Source of the DNA: Castellaniella sp. UBA6218
GTDB lineage: Bacteria > Pseudomonadota > Gammaproteobacteria > Burkholderiales > Burkholderiaceae_B
DNA length: 11,077 nt
Direction: 5' to 3'
Assembly: GCA_002421865.1 (NCBI GenBank)
Contig: DISE01000059.1
Location: forward strand, 147 to 11,223
Positions 7,189 to 11,077 of this stretch are shown here, piece by piece; the first letter of the stretch is position 1; each line of letters begins with the position of its first letter. The notes beneath the pieces were generated by a model that made no database searches, was not told the DNA's origin, and saw nothing but the letters and a program-made list of their open reading frames with translations. The translations under genes were made by a program, and so were the position numbers.

Positions 7189-7913
7189 CAGGCGGCTCCC
7201 CCGGCGCACAGGTGGCGGGCCAGATGCAGATTGGACGCGCACAACACCTGGCCGCTGTCGCCCCAGCCCACGACCTGCCCCGCCAGCAGCAGGGTCTGCG
7301 GAAAATAGGCGCGCACCATGTCCAGATCATGCAGCACGGCGATCAAGGTGCGCCCCTCGCCATGCCAATGGTGCAACAAGGCCAGCAGATCCTCGGTCGT
7401 GGCCCGGTCCACGGCGGCGAAGGGCTCGTCCAGCAGGATCACCCGCGCGTCGCGCAGCATCAGGCGCGCGAACAGCGCGCGCTGCCGCTGGCCGCCGGAC
7501 AGCGTGTCCACGGGCTGGCGGCCCAGACCGGCCAGGCCCACGGCACGCAGGGCGGCCTCGACAGCGTCCCGCCCCGCATCGTCCAGGCCGCGCCAGGCGC
7601 CCAGCCGATGCCAGGCCCCCATGGCCACCAGATCGAACGTGCTGATGGGAAAACCAAGATCCAGCTCGGCGGACTGCGGCAGGCAGGCGAGGTCGTCCGC
7701 GAACTCCGGGGCGATCCGGATGCGCCCCCGGATGGGGCTCAGGCGGCCCGCCATGGCCTTGATCAACGTGGACTTCCCGGCCCCATTGGGCCCGACCACC
7801 GCCGTCATCGACCCCTGTGGGAACGCGCCGCTGGCGTCACGCACCGCGACCCGGTCACGCCAGCCCAGCCAGACCTGCTGCAATTCGATGGCGGGCGCCG
7901 GACTCACCACCAT
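7188..7913 (-). CDS. znuC: Zinc ABC transporter, ATP-binding protein
   Basis: ATPase that powers zinc import through ZnuB. The 241-residue protein shows every ABC motif: Walker A GPNGAGKST (41-49), Q-loop Q80 (LPQS), signature LSGGQ (138-142), Walker B VILLDEP (158-164) and H-loop H195 (VLHDLD). The ATG at 7913 begins just before the ABC fold (IELQQVWLGW). An in-frame ATG at 8066 would add 51 residues with no family likeness and would lie in the operator-proximal leader, so I reject it. No strong Shine-Dalgarno sequence precedes 7913. Its first ten bases overlap the end of a small upstream reading frame (7904-8047), so it may be translated by coupling. Confidence 0.94.
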   Translation of the reverse strand: MVVSPAPAIELQQVWLGWRDRVAVRDASGAFPQGSMTAVVGPNGAGKSTLIKAMAGRLSPIRGRIRIAPEFADDLACLPQSAELDLGFPISTFDLVAMGAWHRLGAWRGLDDAGRDAVEAALRAVGLAGLGRQPVDTLSGGQRQRALFARLMLRDARVILLDEPFAAVDRATTEDLLALLHHWHGEGRTLIAVLHDLDMVRAYFPQTLLLAGQVVGWGDSGQVLCASNLHLARHLCAGGAA

Positions 7914-8047
7914 TGGAGCGCCCAACCGGTCAGCAGCCACAGGAACGCCACGGCCAGTGCGGCGCGGCGCATGCGCTGGCCAGCCGACAGCAGCAGGGAA
8001 GAGCCGCGATAGCGGCCCGGTCTGGAAAACAGAGAAGAAAAGGACAT
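7904..8047 (-). CDS. Candidate small membrane protein, first frame of the znu operon (47 aa)
   Basis: A reading frame of 47 codons plus stop lies between the Zur operator and znuC. It starts at ATG 8047 and ends with TGA at 7906-7904, inside the first codons of znuC (ATGGTGGTGA overlap). The N-terminal half is basic and serine-rich (residues 1-28, seven Arg, no Lys). Residues 29-47 (AALAVAFLWLLTGWALQWW) form one strongly hydrophobic, Trp-rich segment that would span the inner membrane with the N-terminus inside. GC at third positions is high, about 36 of 47 codons, near that of real genes here. The ribosome site is weak (CGGA). I recognise no family. It could be a real small partner of ZnuB, a leader peptide that couples translation to znuC, or chance coding; the operon position and overlap favour translation. 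Confidence 0.45.
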   Translation of the reverse strand: MSFSSLFSRPGRYRGSSLLLSAGQRMRRAALAVAFLWLLTGWALQWW

Positions 8048-8072
8048 GATGATCCGCGATCTGCATCGCCTG

Positions 8073-8100
8073 TGATTGTTATGTTATAACATAACTATCA
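8073..8100. promoter_or_regulatory. Zur operator in the znuCBA/zur divergent region
   Basis: A 28-bp palindrome with a single mismatched pair. The core ATGTTATAACAT (8081-8092) is extended by GTT/AAC and then by TGAT...ATCA. It resembles the proteobacterial Zur box and lies between zur and znuCBA, as expected for a zinc-responsive operator. TATAAC occurs on both strands at its centre (8085-8090 plus, 8088-8083 minus), so two divergent -10 boxes may sit inside it. Its last base is the A of the zur ATG. Confidence 0.85.
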
Positions 8101-8567
8101 TGCCCACGAAGGTCCACTCCCACTCGCATGCAGAAATCGCCGCTCGCCTGGACACGGCGGAACGGCTCTGCGCCCGGCGCGGCTCGCGGCTGACGCCCCT
8201 GCGGCGCCTGGTGCTGGAAACATTGCTGCGTCACCACGGCAGCCTCAAGGCCTACGAATTGCTCGATGCACTGCGGGCCGCCCAACCCGGCGCCGCGCCC
8301 CCCACGGTCTACCGGGCGCTGGATTTTCTGACGGAACAGGGCCTGATCCATCGGCTGGATGCCATCAACGCCTGGAGCGCCTGCACCGATGCGGGCGGCC
8401 AGCCCCATGACGTGCTGGTCGTCTGCACCCGCTGCGGCAGCGTGGCCGAACTCAGCGATCCCGATCTGGGCCGCCGCCTGGCGGCGTGTGTCGCGCAAGC
8501 CGGCTACGCCCTGAACGGTCAGGAAACCGAACTGCGGGCGCTCTGCCCCCGATGCAGGCAGGCCTGA
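8100..8567 (+). CDS. zur: Zinc uptake regulator, Fur family
   Basis: Zinc-sensing repressor of the Fur family that binds Zur boxes as a dimer when zinc is sufficient. The product has 155 residues with an N-terminal winged helix (about 12-88), including RLTPLRRLVLETLL and the recognition region PPTVYRALDFL, and a C-terminal dimer/metal domain. The structural zinc site is C109/C112 (CTRC) and C149/C152 (CPRC). The sensing ligands by alignment from memory with E. coli Zur are H84, C95, H103 and E117. The N-terminus has an HSHSH run (6-10). Divergence from znuCBA plus the operator between them makes Zur far more likely than Fur. ATG 8100 has no Shine-Dalgarno sequence and touches the operator, so its mRNA may be leaderless. 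A TTG at 8076 is possible but lies inside the palindrome. Confidence 0.93.
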   Translation: MPTKVHSHSHAEIAARLDTAERLCARRGSRLTPLRRLVLETLLRHHGSLKAYELLDALRAAQPGAAPPTVYRALDFLTEQGLIHRLDAINAWSACTDAGGQPHDVLVVCTRCGSVAELSDPDLGRRLAACVAQAGYALNGQETELRALCPRCRQA

Positions 8568-8754
8568 GCATGCCGGACGTCCGCTTCATGCGGGCCGAAC
8601 CGGCCTCGCGTCACAGGTTTGCCCTAAATCCGGGCCTATGATGTAATCGCATGCTGATCGCCGCATCCCCAGCCCGCCGCCGGGACGGTTACGCCTTGTT
8701 TCCGCACTGTGCGAAGGACAAGGGCGGGGACGGCGCGTCGCATCCGAGGCCATC
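8568..8754 (+). promoter_or_regulatory. Leader region of the CobW GTPase gene with a weak Zur-like site
   Basis: This 187-base gap holds three things. ATGTAATCGCAT (8641-8652) matches 9 of 12 bases of the Zur core upstream of zur, and a -10-like TATGAT (8637-8642) overlaps its left end. No good -35 is seen. An imperfect hairpin CTTGT...ACAAG (8695-8722) lies in the predicted leader. GAGG, five bases before the ATG at 8755, is a good ribosome site. A possible fold right after the zur stop (GCATG...CATGC, 8568-8591) lacks a T-run, so I do not call a zur terminator. Confidence 0.35.
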
Positions 8755-9843
8755 ATGAACACTGCTCCATCCGCCGATTCCCTGATTCCCGTGACCATGC
8801 TCACCGGTTTCCTGGGGGCGGGCAAGACCACCCTGCTGCGCCGCATCCTGACGGAATTCCACGGCCAGCGCATCGCCGTCATCGAAAACGAATTCGGCGA
8901 AGAGAACATCGACAACGACCTGCTGGTCCAGGACAGCGAGGAACAGGTCGTGGAACTCAGCAACGGCTGCGTCTGCTGCACCGTGCGCGGCGACCTGATC
9001 CGCACGCTGGGCGATCTGGCCGCCCGGCGCGCCGCCGGCGGCGTACGCTTCGACCGCGTGATCATCGAGACCACGGGCATGGCCAACCCCGGCCCGGTCT
9101 GCCAGACCTTCTTCATGGACGACGACATCGCCGCCACCTACCGTCTCGACGCCGTGATCACGGTCGTGGACGCCAAGCACGGCATGGCCACCCTGGACCG
9201 CCAGGAAGAGGCCCAGCGCCAGGTCGGGTTCGCCGACCGCATCCTGATCTCGAAGAAAGACCTGGTCAACGAGGCCGACTACCAGGCCCTGCGCGCCCGA
9301 CTGGTGCGGATCAACCCGCGCGCCTCCATCATGCCCGCGCATTTCGGCGAAACCGACCTGAACGCTCTGCTGGACGTCAGCGGCTTCGACCTGGACGCCA
9401 TCCTGGACATCGACCCGGAATTCCTCGCCGAGGAAGCCGCCGGACACCATCACCATCATCACCACGATCACGCGCACGACGACGAGGACGGTCACCACGA
9501 CTGCGGTCCCGCCTGCGGCCACGATCATCACCACGCCCACCACGACGACGAGATCGGCGCCTTCGTGTTCCGATCCAACCGCGCCTTCGACCCGGAACGC
9601 CTCGAGGACTTCCTCAGCGGCATCGTCCAGGTCTACGGCCCCGACCTGCTGCGCTACAAAGGCATCCTGTACATCAAGGGCATCAACCGTCGCATGCTGT
9701 TCCAGGGCGTGCACATGATGTTCGGCGCCGAGCCCGGCAAGCCCTGGCCAGCCAGTGAAAAACCGAATACCCGCATGGTCTTCATCGGCCGTAAACTGCC
9801 TCAGGACATCTTCACCCAGGGGCTCGAACAATGCCTGGCCTGA
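8755..9843 (+). CDS. COG0523/CobW-family GTPase, putative zinc chaperone
   Basis: P-loop GTPase of the G3E/COG0523 family (CobW, YjiA, ZigA, YeiR relatives), 362 residues. Motifs in order: Walker A GFLGAGKTT (18-26), ENEFGE (44-49), the metal-binding CxCC at C72/C74/C75 (NGCVCCTVRGDL), the Walker B-like IIETTGMANPGP (103-114), and SKKD (166-169) in the place of NKxD. An acidic His-rich linker (231-266) holds 17 His and C250/C254, followed by the CobW C-terminal domain (about 268-357). Such proteins hand metal to client proteins using GTP. The context of zur and znuCBA on one side and a zinc-finger-depleted dksA on the other points to zinc scarcity, not cobalamin synthesis. Its exact client is unknown. 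It may be Zur-controlled through the site at 8641. Confidence 0.93.
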   Translation: MNTAPSADSLIPVTMLTGFLGAGKTTLLRRILTEFHGQRIAVIENEFGEENIDNDLLVQDSEEQVVELSNGCVCCTVRGDLIRTLGDLAARRAAGGVRFDRVIIETTGMANPGPVCQTFFMDDDIAATYRLDAVITVVDAKHGMATLDRQEEAQRQVGFADRILISKKDLVNEADYQALRARLVRINPRASIMPAHFGETDLNALLDVSGFDLDAILDIDPEFLAEEAAGHHHHHHHDHAHDDEDGHHDCGPACGHDHHHAHHDDEIGAFVFRSNRAFDPERLEDFLSGIVQVYGPDLLRYKGILYIKGINRRMLFQGVHMMFGAEPGKPWPASEKPNTRMVFIGRKLPQDIFTQGLEQCLA

Positions 9844-9920
9844 ACACTGCGACATCGCTGCTCCGCCATCCTTTCCGGTTGCGGCAGACAGGACCCGACA
9901 CATAAAAAAGAGGACATGAC

Positions 9921-10361
9921 ATGGCTACCAAATCCAGCACCAGGGCCCAGGGCAAGCCGCTCACCGAAAAAGAGCTGCTGGCGATGCCCGAAAAGGATTA
10001 CATGAACGACGCCCAGCTGGCGTTCTTCCGCGAACGCCTGCACCAGCTCGAACATGAAATCCTGACCAACGCCGGCGCCACGACCGAGAATCTGCGCGAA
10101 ACCCAGTATGTGCCCGATCCGGCCGACCGCGCGACGATCGAGGAAGAACACGCGCTGGAGCTTCGGACCCGCGACCGTGAACGCAAGCTGCTGAAAAAGG
10201 TCCAGCAGTCCATCGCCCGCATCGATGCCGGCGAATACGGCTGGTGCGAGGAAACCGGCGAACCCATCGGCATTCCCCGCCTGCTCGCCCGCCCCACGGC
10301 CACCCTGTCGCTGGAAGCGCAGGAACGCCGCGAAATGCGCCAGAAGCTCTACGGGGATTGA
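9921..10361 (+). CDS. dksA: RNA polymerase-binding transcription factor DksA, cysteine-poor form
   Basis: Binds the secondary channel of RNA polymerase and, with ppGpp, retunes rRNA and amino acid promoters. The 146-residue protein has the coiled coil (about 30-100) with tip acidic residues D66 and D69 (DPADRA), as in E. coli D71/D74, and the family run LELRTRDRERKLLKK. The C-terminal zinc-finger region is degenerate: C109 remains (YGWCEETGE), but the other three zinc positions read T112, S130 and A133 (ARPTATLSLEAQ). It therefore probably folds without zinc, as known for DksA2-type proteins. From memory this form is usual in beta- and alphaproteobacteria. A strong ribosome site, AAGAGG, precedes the ATG by seven bases. 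It follows the CobW GTPase by 77 bases, in which no convincing promoter was found, so read-through from that gene is possible. Confidence 0.95.
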   Translation: MATKSSTRAQGKPLTEKELLAMPEKDYMNDAQLAFFRERLHQLEHEILTNAGATTENLRETQYVPDPADRATIEEEHALELRTRDRERKLLKKVQQSIARIDAGEYGWCEETGEPIGIPRLLARPTATLSLEAQERREMRQKLYGD

Positions 10362-10365
10362 GTCC

Positions 10366-10384
10366 GGCGCCTTGCCCCGGCGCC
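10366..10384 (+). terminator. GC-rich stem-loop after dksA, possible weak terminator
   Basis: GGCGCC (10366-10371) can pair with GGCGCC (10379-10384) around a seven-base loop, just after the dksA stop. No T-run follows, so it is not a classical intrinsic terminator. It may slow polymerase or protect the 3' end. Confidence 0.25.
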
Positions 10385-10410
10385 CCCGGGCATCCGGATT
10401 CCAATGCGAA

Positions 10411-10438
10411 CTTGAATTTCCGGCACCCGTCCCCATGT
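10411..10438 (+). promoter_or_regulatory. hslV: Heat-shock (sigma-32, RpoH) promoter of hslVU
   Basis: CTTGAA (10411-10416), 14 bases, then CCCCATGT (10431-10438) is an exact fit to the known sigma-32 consensus CTTGAA-N11-16-CCCCATNT. It lies 25 bases before the hslV ATG. The predicted start is near 10445. The hslVU operon is a classical heat-shock operon, so sequence and context agree. Confidence 0.88.
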
Positions 10439-10440
10439 GA

Positions 10441-10459
10441 TCCTCTCCACCCGAGAGGA
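10441..10459 (+). promoter_or_regulatory. hslV: Hairpin covering the hslV Shine-Dalgarno sequence
   Basis: TCCTCTC (10441-10447) pairs perfectly with GAGAGGA (10453-10459) around the loop CACCC. The 3' arm is the hslV ribosome binding site, four bases before the ATG at 10464. The 5' arm lies at or before the predicted sigma-32 start, so the fold could exist fully only in longer RNA reading through from dksA. The pairing is seen; the regulatory meaning is inferred. Confidence 0.4.
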
Positions 10460-10463
10460 CCGC

Positions 10464-10997
10464 ATGGAACAATTTCACGCCACCACCATCGTCTGCGTCC
10501 GGCGCGGCAATGACGTCGCCCTTGGGGGCGACGGCCAGGTCACCCTGGGCAATATCGTCATCAAGGGCACGGCCCGCAAGATCCGGCGGCTCTACCACGA
10601 CAGGGTCCTGGCGGGCTTCGCCGGCGCCACGGCCGACGCCTTCACCCTGCAGGAACGTTTCGAGGCCAAGCTGGAAAAACACCAGGGCCACCTGATGCGC
10701 GCCGCTGTGGAGCTGACCCGCGACTGGCGTACCGACCGCGTGCTGCGCCGCCTGGAAGCCATGCTGATCGTGGCAGACCGCGAGCACACCCTGATCCTCA
10801 CCGGCAACGGCGACGTCCTGGAGCCCGAACATGGCATCGCCGCCATCGGCTCGGGCGGCGCCTATGCCCAGTCGGCGGCGCGCGCCCTGCTGGACGCCAC
10901 GGACATGTCCCCCGCCGAAGTCGTCAAGAAGTCCCTGGAGATCGCAGGGGAAGTCTGCATCTACACCAACCAGAACCACATCGTCGAAACGCTCTAG
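10464..10997 (+). CDS. hslV: ATP-dependent protease HslVU, peptidase subunit
   Basis: Threonine peptidase of the ClpQY (HslVU) protease, forming a double hexamer ring that degrades misfolded proteins unfolded by HslU. The 177-residue product starts MEQFHATTIVCVRRGN. The catalytic Thr is T7, after a six-residue propeptide that must be removed. K34 and K39 match K28/K33 of mature E. coli HslV, and D23 lies in GGDGQVTLG. GSGGAYAQSAARALL and EVCIYTNQNH near the C-terminus are family marks. I chose ATG 10464 because AGAGGA precedes it at proper spacing; a GTG at 10437 lies inside the promoter. hslU follows after 11 bases. Control is by the sigma-32 promoter above. Confidence 0.97.
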   Translation: MEQFHATTIVCVRRGNDVALGGDGQVTLGNIVIKGTARKIRRLYHDRVLAGFAGATADAFTLQERFEAKLEKHQGHLMRAAVELTRDWRTDRVLRRLEAMLIVADREHTLILTGNGDVLEPEHGIAAIGSGGAYAQSAARALLDATDMSPAEVVKKSLEIAGEVCIYTNQNHIVETL

Positions 10998-11008
10998 GCC
11001 CATTCCCC

Positions 11009-11077
11009 ATGTCTGATGCCACCCCCATGACCCCCAAGGAAATCGTCTCGGAACTGGACAAGCACATCGTCGGCCAG
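11009..11077 (+). CDS. hslU: ATP-dependent protease HslVU, ATPase subunit, 5' end
   Basis: Only the first 23 codons are in the window, reading MSDATPMTPKEIVSELDKHI and then VGQ. This matches the start of HslU (ClpY), the AAA+ unfoldase that feeds HslV; the family N-terminus is MTPxEIVSELDKHIIGQ. The ATG at 11009 lies 11 bases after the hslV stop, so the two are one operon. A second in-frame ATG at 11027 gives the more usual N-terminus and could also be the start. No ATPase motif is visible yet. Confidence 0.93.
   Translation, partial: MSDATPMTPKEIVSELDKHIVGQ

Noticed and set aside
7914..8066. N-terminal extension of ZnuC from ATG 8066
   Set aside because: The added residues have no likeness to ABC ATPases, which start just after ATG 7913; the small membrane-protein frame explains this stretch better.
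8568..8591. Inverted repeat after the zur stop (GCATG...CATGC with inner CGGACGTCCG)
   Set aside because: The inner part is a perfect palindrome with no loop and no T-run follows; not a convincing terminator.
9449..9552. CAC/CAT-rich stretch in the GTPase gene considered as a repeat array
   Set aside because: It is irregular His/Asp codon usage encoding the metal-binding linker, not a DNA repeat or CRISPR.
8689..9903. 404-codon minus-strand open frame opposite the CobW GTPase
   Set aside because: Val/Asp-rich mirror of the GTPase codons; the plus-strand frame has Walker A, CxCC and the His loop, so this is a shadow.
9879..9907. Possible dksA promoter TTGCGG ... CATAAA/ATAAAA
   Set aside because: Poor -35 match, and the implied start would fall on the ribosome site, leaving no usable leader.
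10437..10463. GTG start for hslV at 10437
   Set aside because: It lies in the sigma-32 -10 box, upstream of the predicted transcript start.
9801..11003. 400-codon minus-strand open frame opposite dksA and hslV
   Set aside because: Spans two clear plus-strand genes and their promoter, with no recognisable motif.

Overview
The window is high-GC, tightly packed chromosomal DNA. Its gene order and protein sequences point to a betaproteobacterium of the Burkholderiales, most likely the family Alcaligenaceae (Bordetella/Achromobacter/Castellaniella type). The main reasons are the paired LpxL-type acyltransferases ahead of dapF, the form of MetK, DksA and HslV, and the zur - CobW GTPase - dksA - hslVU order. 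I see no phage, insertion sequence, CRISPR array, tRNA or rRNA.

Left part (1-5262): the 5' part of metK runs leftward off the window. It is preceded by a leader of about 160 nt that looks structured and ends in an intrinsic-terminator-like hairpin just before the metK ribosome binding site. Running right from the same intergenic region are two tandem lipid A late acyltransferases, then dapF, a DUF484 gene and xerC, closely spaced and probably at least partly co-transcribed. This links envelope lipid A and the lysine/peptidoglycan precursor pathway with the chromosome-dimer recombinase.

Middle part (5279-8567): a leftward zinc-uptake operon znuC-znuB-znuA, with overlapping stop/start codons, faces the divergent regulator gene zur. 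Between them lies a 28-bp near-perfect palindrome with the core ATGTTATAACAT, the expected Zur operator, which reaches the A of the zur start codon. Between this operator and znuC there is an unlisted 47-codon reading frame for a small membrane protein that overlaps the znuC start.

Right part (8755-11077): a COG0523/CobW GTPase with a large His-rich loop (zinc-homeostasis type), a DksA that has lost three of the four zinc-finger cysteines, and the heat-shock protease genes hslV and hslU (hslU cut by the window end). A textbook sigma-32 promoter, CTTGAA-N14-CCCCATGT, lies before hslV, and the hslV Shine-Dalgarno sequence lies inside a small hairpin whose 5' arm overlaps the predicted transcription start.

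The genes themselves are known families. The parts most worth checking are regulatory or small: the metK leader attenuator, the small ORF under the Zur operator, a second weaker Zur-like site before the GTPase gene, and the hslV leader hairpin.
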